Of a DNA stretch of 13,340 nucleotides, positions 5,925 to 12,910 are shown in pieces. The DNA is from CAZGTQ01 sp964528575. GTDB taxonomy: Bacteria; Planctomycetota; UBA1135; GCA-002686595. Position numbers and translations under genes: made by a program. The stretch is taken from positions 1-13,340 of the forward strand of contig CAZGTQ010000083.1 in the NCBI GenBank assembly GCA_964528575.1. Direction: 5' to 3'. Each line of letters starts with the position of its first letter. The first letter of the stretch is position 1. The notes under the pieces were generated by a model. That model made no database searches. It was not told the DNA's origin and worked only from the letters and a program-made list of their open reading frames with translations.

Positions 5925-8146
5925 GCGAGCGGGCGCTCCGTCGATATGCCACCGCTGCCACGGCGCTGCTCGCGCTCGCGGCGGGTTGCGCCCCAGCGGA
6001 TGGCGCGCCCGAGCCGCAGTGGATCGAGCTGGCGGCTCTCGTCGAGCCCCGGGCCCGCGAGGGCCTGTGGCGCTCCTTCGCGCTCGAGGCGCACGAGTGG
6101 ACGCCCGTCGGGCTGCCGGGCGTCTTCGGCGCCACGGTCCCGTCCGCGGACGGCGCTCTTCCGTTGGCCCGCGACGTCGCGCCGCGCCTGCGCTTCGCCG
6201 AGCGCGAGCTCACGTACGTCGACGGCTTCGATCCGCGCGACGTGGATCCGGCCGACCCGAGCACGCTCGGCACCCCGGGCACGTTCGTGCTGGAGAGCGA
6301 CTTGCTGCTCGTCCTCCTCGAGGAGGGCGCATCGCCTCCCAGCGGCGTCCTGCTGCGCTGTTTCGACGGCGAGCGCCGGCGCAAGGGCCGCTCGACGCTG
6401 GCGGTCGGCGAGCTCTCCGGGACCGGCTTCCTGCTCGACGCGGCGCGCCCCGACGTCCGCGTGCCGATCGGCGCGGGCGGCGAGCGGACGCTGCGCTTCG
6501 CGGCGAGCGTCGCGCCCTGGCCGGAGCCGGGAGCCACGGCCGACGCGACGCTGCACCTGCGTTTCGGCGGCGAGACGATCGCGAGCATCGCGTGCGCGCC
6601 GGAGCCGGCGCACCACGAGGTCCGGCTCCCGGCGGCGCCGGCGGAGCGCGAGCTGCGCTTCGAGCTCGAAGGCGACGGCGTCGTGTGCGGCGTGCACGCG
6701 CCCGTCGTCGGGCCGGCGCAGATCGGGCTACCGGGCGCGCGGCCGTGGGCCGACGCGCGCCCGGACGTCGTGCTCTTCCTCGCCGACACGTTCCGCGCGG
6801 ACAATCTCTCGTTCTACGGCGGCGAGCACGACGTGACGCCGAACCTCGACCGCTTCGCCGGCGCGAGCCTGCGCTTCGCGCGCGCCTGGGCGCCGGCGCC
6901 GTGGACGCTGCCGTCTCACGCGTCGATGATGCTCGGCCTGCATCCCTACGAGCACGGCGCGACCTCGAACCGGCGGCAGCCCGCGTCCGAGCTGCCCTAC
7001 CTCGCGGATCGGCTCGCCGAATGCGGCTATCGCACGGTCGCGGTGACGGAGGCGGGCTTCGTGTCGCGCTCGTTCGGGATGGACCGCGGCTTCGAGCACT
7101 TCGAGGAGCGCGCGCACGCGGGCGCGGAGCGGACGACGCGGCGCGCGCTGGAGCTGCTCGGGGCGGACGACGGACGGCCCGTCTTCCTGTTCGTGCAGAC
7201 CTACCACACGCACGCGCCGTACTCCGTCTCGGACGCCGCGCGCGCGGAGCACGGAGCGCGCCTGGGGATGCGCGAGGGTTGGGACGAGCTCCAAGAAGCG
7301 CTCATTCCCGGCCTACGGCGGATGCTCGTCGAGGACGGCGCGGTGGGGCCGCAGGCGGACGAGAGAGCCGTCGTGTTCGCCGCCCTCAGGCGCGACGACT
7401 GGTATCGGGCGTTCAACGAGATCGCGACGGCGGCGGGCATCGAGCAGCTCGATCCCGCGTCCCGCCGGGGCGTGATGCAGCGCTTGCGCGCGCTCTACCT
7501 CGGCGGCGTCGCCGACCTCGATGCAGCGTTCGGGCGCTTCATCGAGGCGCTGGATGCGCGCGATCGCGGAGCCCGCACGCACGTGGTCTTCACGAGCGAC
7601 CACGGCGAGCACTTCGGCGAGCACGCGCTGTTCTTGCACAGCGTCGGCGCGTTCGAGGAGGTGCTGCGCGTGCCGCTCCTCGTGCGCGGTCCCGGCATCG
7701 TGCCGCGGGTCGAGCGCTTCGCCGCCAGCCTCGTCGACGTGCCGGCGACGGTGTGCGACCTCGCGGGGGTCGCTCCCGATCCGCGCTGGCGCGGGACGTC
7801 GCTCTTGGGCCTCGAGGAGGACCGGCCGGTGTACGCGTTCGATTGCCATCCCGCAGACCCGGTCGCGGCGGCGGTCGACCGCGAGCTCAAGCTCGTGTAC
7901 CCGCTCGAGGGCGCAGCGCTCGAGCACGACGCGCCGCGCTACGTGTTCGACCTCGAGCGCGACCCGGCGGAGGCGGAGAACCTCGCAGCCTCGATGGGGG
8001 CCGAGCTCGGCCCGCGCGCGGCCGCGCTCGCGGACGCGGTGCGCGAGGTTCTCGAGCCGCGCGTCGCGCCGGCGGGAGCGGTGCTCTCCGACCGGCAGGC
8101 GCTCGAAATGCGCGCGCTCGGGTACGCCGGGGAGGACGATCGATAG
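5921..8146 (+). CDS. lipoprotein of the sulfatase/alkaline-phosphatase superfamily with Thr nucleophile
   Basis: The 741-residue protein opens with a lipoprotein signal: basic start, hydrophobic ALLALA and lipobox AAGC with Cys23. Residues 30-275 are a strand-rich N-terminal domain I do not recognise. The sulfatase-type domain begins at PDVVLFLADTFRADNLSFYG (281-300), where D289 fits a metal ligand. The nucleophile region is PWTLPSHASM (327-336): Thr329 stands where sulfatases have the Cys or Ser that becomes formylglycine, and His333 replaces the Arg of the C-x-P-S-R signature. HTHAPY (429-434) and TSDHGEHFGEH (558-568) supply further metal and active-site residues. A Thr nucleophile is known in related phospho-transferases and phosphonate or phosphodiester hydrolases, so a phosphoryl or other ester substrate is as likely as sulfate. 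The protein is predicted to be anchored in a membrane facing outside the cytoplasm, and is coupled to the methyltransferase. Confidence 0.9.
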   Translation: MSERALRRYATAATALLALAAGCAPADGAPEPQWIELAALVEPRAREGLWRSFALEAHEWTPVGLPGVFGATVPSADGALPLARDVAPRLRFAERELTYVDGFDPRDVDPADPSTLGTPGTFVLESDLLLVLLEEGASPPSGVLLRCFDGERRRKGRSTLAVGELSGTGFLLDAARPDVRVPIGAGGERTLRFAASVAPWPEPGATADATLHLRFGGETIASIACAPEPAHHEVRLPAAPAERELRFELEGDGVVCGVHAPVVGPAQIGLPGARPWADARPDVVLFLADTFRADNLSFYGGEHDVTPNLDRFAGASLRFARAWAPAPWTLPSHASMMLGLHPYEHGATSNRRQPASELPYLADRLAECGYRTVAVTEAGFVSRSFGMDRGFEHFEERAHAGAERTTRRALELLGADDGRPVFLFVQTYHTHAPYSVSDAARAEHGARLGMREGWDELQEALIPGLRRMLVEDGAVGPQADERAVVFAALRRDDWYRAFNEIATAAGIEQLDPASRRGVMQRLRALYLGGVADLDAAFGRFIEALDARDRGARTHVVFTSDHGEHFGEHALFLHSVGAFEEVLRVPLLVRGPGIVPRVERFAASLVDVPATVCDLAGVAPDPRWRGTSLLGLEEDRPVYAFDCHPADPVAAAVDRELKLVYPLEGAALEHDAPRYVFDLERDPAEAENLAASMGAELGPRAAALADAVREVLEPRVAPAGAVLSDRQALEMRALGYAGEDDR

Positions 8147-8151
8147 CGCGG

Positions 8152-8310
8152 CGCGTCGAGAGCCGACCCGGAGACGCGCGGCGCGTGCGCGCCGAGCTCC
8201 GCGGCAACGAGATCACGCTCGCTGGCACGAAGAACGGCGCGCACGGCTTCACGCTCGTCGTCGTGCGCTCGGGCGACGACGAGCTCTACCGTTCGATCGG
8301 CGGATCGAGC
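8152..8310 (+). other. coding-like fragment between convergent genes
   Basis: Between the sulfatase-like stop and the convergent gene's stop, the plus strand reads VRAELRGNEITLAGTKNG followed by AHGFTLVVVRSGDDELYRSI (about 8185-8301). It has ordinary amino-acid balance, unlike shadow frames. It has no stop of its own before running antisense into the next gene. A GTG at 8185 could start it. It may be the remnant of a small domain or a chance good frame; no hairpin terminator stands out here. Confidence 0.25.
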
Positions 8311-9555
8311 TCACGGCAGCCGCACGCGAATGACGGCTCCGACGACTCCGGCGCCGTAGTCGAGGTCGACCTTGGTGTAGAGATGGCCGTCCTCGCCGAA
8401 CCAGAGCTCGCCGCCGGTGAACCGCCGCACCGTGGCGTCCGCCTGGCCGTCGCCGTCGACGTCGACCGCGCCGGGGGACGCGAGGAGCACCTGCGCCGAG
8501 GAGAGCTGATCCGCGCTCGGCGCGAAGAACAGGTACTCCGGATTGAACGAGCTCGTCAGCCAGGTGAACGCGACGCGACCCTGCGGGTCGATCGCCATCG
8601 ACCTGCAGCCCCCGAACGGCGTGAGCGGGACCCCCGCGACCACGTCTCCCTCGGTGACCAGCACGGCGCCGTCGTGCACGAGCACGTCGTTGGAGCTGTT
8701 CGGGCCGTCCGTGACCGCCCGCACCAGGTAGCTGCCGGTCTCGTTGATCACCACGTCGTCGAAGCGGACGTAGCGGCGACCCGGTGCTCCGACGACGGGA
8801 TCGTTCCAGCGCAGCGGGACGAGGCCGTCGACGTAGAGCGCCGAGCGATGGCTCGGCGCCAGGCCGTGCACGTTGAGGCAGTGCGCGTGGTGCAGACCGT
8901 CGGGGGTGACGTCGAACCCGAGCAGACCGAACTGGTCGTCGATCGTGAGCCCGTCGACGACCTGTCCCGTCGCGAGCACGATCGTGGGCTTCACGAAGTC
9001 GACGGCGCCGCGGTAGAGCACCTGATTGACCGGTCCGCCCGGACGGCGCACCTCGGCGACGAACCACGACGAGCCCGTATCCGTGCGCTCGACCTCGCCG
9101 AACGTGGTGACGATGTGCCCGGCCTCGTAGCCGGGCGCGGGAGCGCCGGCGGCGAGGACGACGCCGAGGTCGGTCGTGAGCGCGAGCGTGCCTGGGCCCG
9201 ACGCGACGGCCGTGAAGGCTCGCTCGTTCTTGGACTGGAGCGGCGCCTGGAGGCCCAGATGGGCGGCCGAGTCGAATCCGAACGGCGTGTCGCTGCCGCG
9301 CCAGACGACGCTTCCGTCGAACCACACGAACGCGTCTTGGCCGGCGGGGAGCTGGAGTCGGCCCGCCATCCCGATGCGGCCGGCACCATCGCGCTGCGGC
9401 GCGTGGACGAACGCCACGGGTAGGCCTCCGCTGCCGGGCGGCACGTCTCCGACCTGAAGGAGCACCTCGACGCGGACTTGAGCGGCCGCCGGGGCAATCG
9501 AGCACAGCGCGAGCACGAGCGGACCGAACGACGAACGAACGCGCAGTCGGAACAT
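8311..9555 (-). CDS. exported beta-propeller-like protein with calcium-type loop, unknown function
   Basis: The ATG at 9555, preceded on the minus strand by AGAGAGGAAACGC, gives 414 residues with a classic signal peptide (MFRLRVRSSFGPLVLALCSI, then APAAA before Gln26). The frame is open further up to 9753, but the extension is not protein-like. The mature part has loosely repeated blade-like units of the form 'FVWFDGSVVWRGSDTP', 'TTDLGVVLAAGAPAPG', 'VLYRGAVDFVKP' and 'VLVHDGAVLVTEGD', each alternating short strands with Gly/Asp turns. This suggests a beta-propeller or similar repeat fold of the type annotated only as hypothetical in planctomycetes. DVDGDGQAD (365-373) is a DxDxDG calcium loop. 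It ends in strand-rich VVGAVIRVRLP. It lies downstream of the beta-helix array on the same strand, separated by a terminator-like hairpin, and is probably secreted or surface bound. Confidence 0.82.
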   Translation of the reverse strand: MFRLRVRSSFGPLVLALCSIAPAAAQVRVEVLLQVGDVPPGSGGLPVAFVHAPQRDGAGRIGMAGRLQLPAGQDAFVWFDGSVVWRGSDTPFGFDSAAHLGLQAPLQSKNERAFTAVASGPGTLALTTDLGVVLAAGAPAPGYEAGHIVTTFGEVERTDTGSSWFVAEVRRPGGPVNQVLYRGAVDFVKPTIVLATGQVVDGLTIDDQFGLLGFDVTPDGLHHAHCLNVHGLAPSHRSALYVDGLVPLRWNDPVVGAPGRRYVRFDDVVINETGSYLVRAVTDGPNSSNDVLVHDGAVLVTEGDVVAGVPLTPFGGCRSMAIDPQGRVAFTWLTSSFNPEYLFFAPSADQLSSAQVLLASPGAVDVDGDGQADATVRRFTGGELWFGEDGHLYTKVDLDYGAGVVGAVIRVRLP

Positions 9556-9839
9556 GCGTTTCCTCTCTGACGATGGGGGAGCACGGGCGGCCGCGCTCAG
9601 ATGCACGCCCGACGCGAATCCTGCGCGCGGCGACCGAATCGTTACGTCTTCGACGCGGGTGGCGCGAAGGTCGCGAGGAACGCGATGCCGCCTCCCGGCG
9701 ACGAGCCGTCCTCGAGGGCTCGAAGCCGCCGAGGGTCGGTCCTCGATGCGCAAGGCGAGCCTCGGACTCGAGGACCGAGGCTCGCCCTGGACGCGATGCG
9801 CGGCGGGTGGAGAGGACGCGAAGCTGCCGCGCGCTCGGC
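9556..9839. other. spacer between the propeller-like gene and beta-helix copy 1
   Basis: This is a 284-base non-coding spacer. Its right part holds the terminator hairpin of beta-helix copy 1 (9754-9786) and the start of the repeated 3' block (9797 onward). Its left part must contain the promoter of the minus-strand gene starting at 9555; I see no clear hexamer pair, only a weak TAACGATT on the minus strand near 9640. Confidence 0.5.
9754..9786 (-). terminator. terminator-like hairpin of beta-helix copy 1
   Basis: GGCGAGCCTCGG (9754-9765) and CCGAGGCTCGCC (9775-9786) form a perfect 12-base-pair stem with a nine-base loop, 53 bases beyond the stop of the minus-strand gene. The same stem with a different loop follows copy 2. 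Confidence 0.65.
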
Positions 9840-9925
9840 TCAGAACGTCAGGTCGAAGTTGTAGTAGGGGTTCGTCCCCTGGATCCAGTCCTGGTCCGTC
9901 AGCAACGGCCCGCGCGTGTTGCCGG
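9797..9925. repeat. 129-bp direct repeat, copy A (3' end of beta-helix copy 1)
   Basis: It is identical base for base to 11384-11512. It covers 43 non-coding bases after the stop and the last 86 bases of the gene including the stop. With one mismatch (9926) the identity extends to 9970, i.e. 173 of 174 bases. Confidence 0.95.
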
Positions 9926-11264
9926 GCGCGATCGAGTGCTCGACCGCGTTGTCCGCGCCGTCGTTGCGGATGAGCAGGTTGTCCTTGCCGACGATGCGGA
10001 AGCCGAACGCGCTCGCGCGCACGGTGTTCTGCTCGAAACGGTTCGCGTCACCCTCGGTCGCGATCGCCGCTTCTCCGCAATTGCTGACCACGTTCCGCGC
10101 GACGAGGCCGTTGCTCCCGGCGATGATGCCCGACTTGAACGCGCCGTCGACGACGTTCTCGACGACGGTGGCAGAGTCGTTCAGGACGACGATGCCGTTG
10201 TCGAGCGGCGAGTCGACGCGGCAGCCGCGGACGGTCGCGGCACGGTGTGCCTGGATCGCGTCGCCGCCCGGAGTTCCCACCAGCCGGCGTACGACGCATC
10301 CGTCGGCGACCGAGCCTTCGCCGACCTCGATCCCCAGCGCGCCTTCCTGCACGACGATGCAGTCCTTGGCGATGCTGTAGGCGAGCAAGCTGATGCCGAG
10401 GCGGGAGTCGCCGCGCACGTTGCAGCTCTCGAGGCGGCTCTGGCTCGCCACGAAGGCGGCGACGCTCGCGTCGTCGGCCGTGCAGTCCCTCGCGACGGAC
10501 GCCTCGGAGAGCTCGAAGCCCTGGCCGACCGAATCGGCCGTGCAGTCGACGACGGTCGAATCCCTCGCGTTGAAGCCGATCGACCCCCCGCCCCCCGCCC
10601 GGCACCGCGTCGCCGTCGAGCGGTTCATGAAGTAGGAGCTGAACGGCCCGGACGCTGTGGCGCTGGAGTCCTCGATCGTCGCGTTGAACAGGGAGAATGC
10701 GTGCGCTCCGTTGCCCGCCGAGCTACAGGCGCGAGCGATGCAGCCGAAGCCGAGCGTCACGCCGGTGGCGTCGTTGTCTCTCGCCTCGCACGCCTCGATG
10801 TACGTCAGCGACAGGGCGAAGCCGACGATGTTGGCGTCGGCGACGACGTTGCGGACGTTGCCGAACGAGTGGATCTCGATGCCGGTCGCCCAGTTCGTCA
10901 CCCGGCCGTTGGCGACCGTGAGGTGCGAGAAGCCGTCGAGGAGCACGACGCCTTCTCCCGGCGACCCGCCGCCGTCGAGCGTGAAGCCGCCGAGGTCGAT
11001 CGTGACGTGGTTCGCCGCGACGCGGATGCCGTCCTGCCCGGGGAGACCCGTCAGGTCGTGCGCGACGCGGTAGAGACCGGGGTCGGTGATCGTGATGCCG
11101 AGCGTCGTGATCGGCTGCGCGATCAGGTCGGGTGAGACGAAGGGGACTTGCGACGCCCGCGCGGGGGACGTGAGCCAGGACCCGACGAATGCGGCGAGGG
11201 CTACGCATGCCAGCAGCGCGATGCCGCCGGGCACGTGGCGGAACGAGGCCTTCGATGTGGTCAC
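9840..11264 (-). CDS. secreted right-handed parallel beta-helix protein, copy 1
   Basis: This 474-residue protein starts at GTG 11264, preceded by AAGAAGAGAGAT on the minus strand. The signal peptide covers about residues 1-38 (IALLACVALAAFVGSW, then SPARAS). The entry cap GLYRVAHDLTG...GIRVAANHVTIDLGGFTLDG is typical of the pectate-lyase-like beta-helix superfamily. Coils of about 20-21 residues follow, each with the pattern [ST]-[VAI]-x-x-[DERS]-C-x-[VA]. Cys stand at 159, 180, 221, 241, 261, 281, 302, 323 and 348, with Ser200 filling one missing rung. From about 350 the coils use Asn/Gly turns (GLVARNVVSN, ANRFEQNTVRAS, KDNLLIRNDGADN). The conserved end is DQDWIQGTNPYYNFDLTF. Beta-helices of this type bind or cleave polysaccharides, but I see no lyase catalytic set, so a structural or adhesive role is as likely. 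It is a tandem paralogue of the next two genes. Confidence 0.92.
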   Translation of the reverse strand: MTTSKASFRHVPGGIALLACVALAAFVGSWLTSPARASQVPFVSPDLIAQPITTLGITITDPGLYRVAHDLTGLPGQDGIRVAANHVTIDLGGFTLDGGGSPGEGVVLLDGFSHLTVANGRVTNWATGIEIHSFGNVRNVVADANIVGFALSLTYIEACEARDNDATGVTLGFGCIARACSSAGNGAHAFSLFNATIEDSSATASGPFSSYFMNRSTATRCRAGGGGSIGFNARDSTVVDCTADSVGQGFELSEASVARDCTADDASVAAFVASQSRLESCNVRGDSRLGISLLAYSIAKDCIVVQEGALGIEVGEGSVADGCVVRRLVGTPGGDAIQAHRAATVRGCRVDSPLDNGIVVLNDSATVVENVVDGAFKSGIIAGSNGLVARNVVSNCGEAAIATEGDANRFEQNTVRASAFGFRIVGKDNLLIRNDGADNAVEHSIAPGNTRGPLLTDQDWIQGTNPYYNFDLTF

Positions 11265-11265
11265 T

Positions 11266-11275
11266 AGAGATCTCT
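11266..11275. promoter_or_regulatory. palindrome next to the start of beta-helix copy 1
   Basis: AGAGATCTCT is a perfect ten-base palindrome one base before the GTG start and overlapping the purine-rich ribosome site on the minus strand. It could be an operator half-site or a chance sequence. Confidence 0.2.
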
Positions 11276-11342
11276 CTTCTTCTTGTGGTCCGTAGGGTTG
11301 GCCGAAGGAGCCACGGTGTCAGCACTTCCGTCCATGCGTGAG

Positions 11343-11375
11343 GCGAGCCTCGGACCCGACGGAACCGAGGCTCGC
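11343..11375 (-). terminator. terminator-like hairpin of beta-helix copy 2
   Basis: GCGAGCCTCGG (11343-11353) and CCGAGGCTCGC (11365-11375) form an 11-base-pair stem with an 11-base loop, plus an outer G-U pair (11342 with 11376). The arms are the same as in the hairpin after copy 1 while the loops differ, so the stem has been kept. Confidence 0.65.
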
Positions 11376-11383
11376 TGGACGCG

Positions 11384-11512
11384 TGCGCGGCGGGTGGAGA
11401 GGACGCGAAGCTGCCGCGCGCTCGGCTCAGAACGTCAGGTCGAAGTTGTAGTAGGGGTTCGTCCCCTGGATCCAGTCCTGGTCCGTCAGCAACGGCCCGC
11501 GCGTGTTGCCGG
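11384..11512. repeat. 129-bp direct repeat, copy B (3' end of beta-helix copy 2)
   Basis: Identical to 9797-9925, in the same position relative to its gene (43 bases of downstream flank plus 86 bases of coding end). Confidence 0.95.
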
Positions 11513-12860
11513 CCGCGATCGAGTGCTCGACCGCGTTGTCCGCGCCGTCGTTGCGGAAGAGCAGGTTGTCCCTGCCGAGGACGAAGAAGCCGATCGCGCT
11601 CTTGCGGACGGTGTTCGACTCGAACCTGTTCGCGTCGCCCTGCGTTCGGATCGCGGGACCGCTGCAGTCGCTGACGAGGTTGCGCGTGACCACGCAGTGG
11701 CTCGCCGCCACGATGCCGGCCTCTCCTGCTCCGCGCACCACGTTGTGCGAGATCGTCACGAGGTCGCCCAGGGCGACGATGCCATGGACGAGCGGCGCGT
11801 CGACTCTGCACTCGCGCACGGTCGCGGCCTCGTCCGCGACGATCGCGCTGCCGCCCGCGGGGCCCGACTGCGGCAGGACCGTGCACCGATCGGCGACGGA
11901 GCCGGCGCCGACGCGGATCCCCACCGCACCTCCCTGCGAGACGGTGCAGCGCTCCGCGACGCTGTAGTCGAGCAACTCGATGACGTTGCGCGCCTCGCCT
12001 CCGGCCGTGCAGCCCTCGAGCCGGCTCCTCTCGGCCCTGAAGGCGGCGACGCTGGCGAGCGACGCCTCGCAGTCCCGGGCGATGGCGCCCGACGAGAGGT
12101 CGAAGCCGACGTCGTAGCCTCCGACGAAGCAGTCGACGACGGTCCCTCCTACGACGAAGAACCCCAGCTCACCTCCCGGGCCCGACGTCCGGCAGCGGCG
12201 CGCGACCGCGTCGGAGAGCGTGAACGCGCTGAACGCTCCCAGCGACTCCGAAACGCAGTCTTCGATCGTCGATCGGACGGCGTTGATCCCGGTGTTGCCG
12301 TTGTTCGACGCTCGGCAGGCGCGTGCCACGCAGTCGGAGAAGTCGATCCCGACGCTTCCGTTGTTGCGGGCGACGCACGCCTCGGCGTACGTCCTGCTGA
12401 AGGAGAACCCCTTCTCCGAGTTCATCTCGGAGATGACGTTGCGCACTGTCCCCTCGGAACGGATGTCGGCTCCGCGCGCCCAGTTGGTCAGGCGCCCGTT
12501 CGCGACCGTGACGTGGGATACGTCGAGCCCTTGCTCGATCCCTGTCCCGGTCCCGTCCGCGCCGCTCAACGTGAAACCGCCCAGATCGATCGTCACGTGG
12601 TTGGCTTCGACGCGGATGCCGTCCATGTCGGACATGCCCGTCAGGTCGGCCGTCACGCGATAGAGCCCGGGGCTCGTGATCGTGAACGGCAGCGCCCCGA
12701 TCGGCGTCGCGACGAGGTCGGGCGAGACGAAGGGGTTCTGTGCCGAGGCGCGGGCGGGAGCCGTGAGCCAGCCGCCGAACGTCGCGACGAGTGCGGTGCA
12801 CGCGAGCAGCGCGATGCAGGCATGGAGCTTGGGCAGCAGCGAAACCGTGATTGCTTTCAA
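11427..12860 (-). CDS. secreted right-handed parallel beta-helix protein, copy 2
   Basis: The best start is TTG at 12860, since it is preceded by AAGGAGAGACAC (AGGAG at good spacing) and directly begins the signal peptide (KAITVSLLPKLHACIALLAC ... WLTAPARASA). The frame stays open to 13295, but that extension overlaps the neighbouring paralogue out of frame and is not protein-like. The protein has 477 residues with the same plan as copy 1: cap GLYRVTADLTG..., IDLGGFTLSG, then the ladder of coils. Cys lie at 162, 182, 202, 223, 244, 264, 284, 305, 326 and 351, a spacing of 20-21 except the last (25), with an extra Cys177 as in copy 1. The C-terminal coils and the DQDWIQGTNPYYNFDLTF end match copy 1. 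It lies 50 bases downstream of the third copy's stop, so the two may be co-transcribed. Ligand and function are unknown; exported. Confidence 0.9.
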   Translation of the reverse strand: MKAITVSLLPKLHACIALLACTALVATFGGWLTAPARASAQNPFVSPDLVATPIGALPFTITSPGLYRVTADLTGMSDMDGIRVEANHVTIDLGGFTLSGADGTGTGIEQGLDVSHVTVANGRLTNWARGADIRSEGTVRNVISEMNSEKGFSFSRTYAEACVARNNGSVGIDFSDCVARACRASNNGNTGINAVRSTIEDCVSESLGAFSAFTLSDAVARRCRTSGPGGELGFFVVGGTVVDCFVGGYDVGFDLSSGAIARDCEASLASVAAFRAERSRLEGCTAGGEARNVIELLDYSVAERCTVSQGGAVGIRVGAGSVADRCTVLPQSGPAGGSAIVADEAATVRECRVDAPLVHGIVALGDLVTISHNVVRGAGEAGIVAASHCVVTRNLVSDCSGPAIRTQGDANRFESNTVRKSAIGFFVLGRDNLLFRNDGADNAVEHSIAAGNTRGPLLTDQDWIQGTNPYYNFDLTF

Positions 12861-12910
12861 GTGTCTCTCCTTGTCTTGTCCTGGAAGAGGCCTAGGCCCG
12901 TCGGGCTCGC

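Noticed and set aside
5986..9423. Very long plus-strand open frame of 1145 codons
   Set aside because: It is Arg/Ala-rich, runs out of frame through the sulfatase-like gene and then antisense to the propeller-like gene. It is an artefact of high third-position GC.
9573..11135. 520-codon plus-strand frame antisense to beta-helix copy 1
   Set aside because: Its composition is explained by the repeated codons of the beta-helix gene on the other strand; it has no domain, signal peptide or ribosome site.
9916..11967. Two antisense frames of identical length (154 codons) at 9916-10380 and 11503-11967
   Set aside because: Their matching length follows from the paralogy of the genes they shadow; the translation is Ser/Thr/Pro-rich and not protein-like, so I do not take it as a conserved antisense gene.
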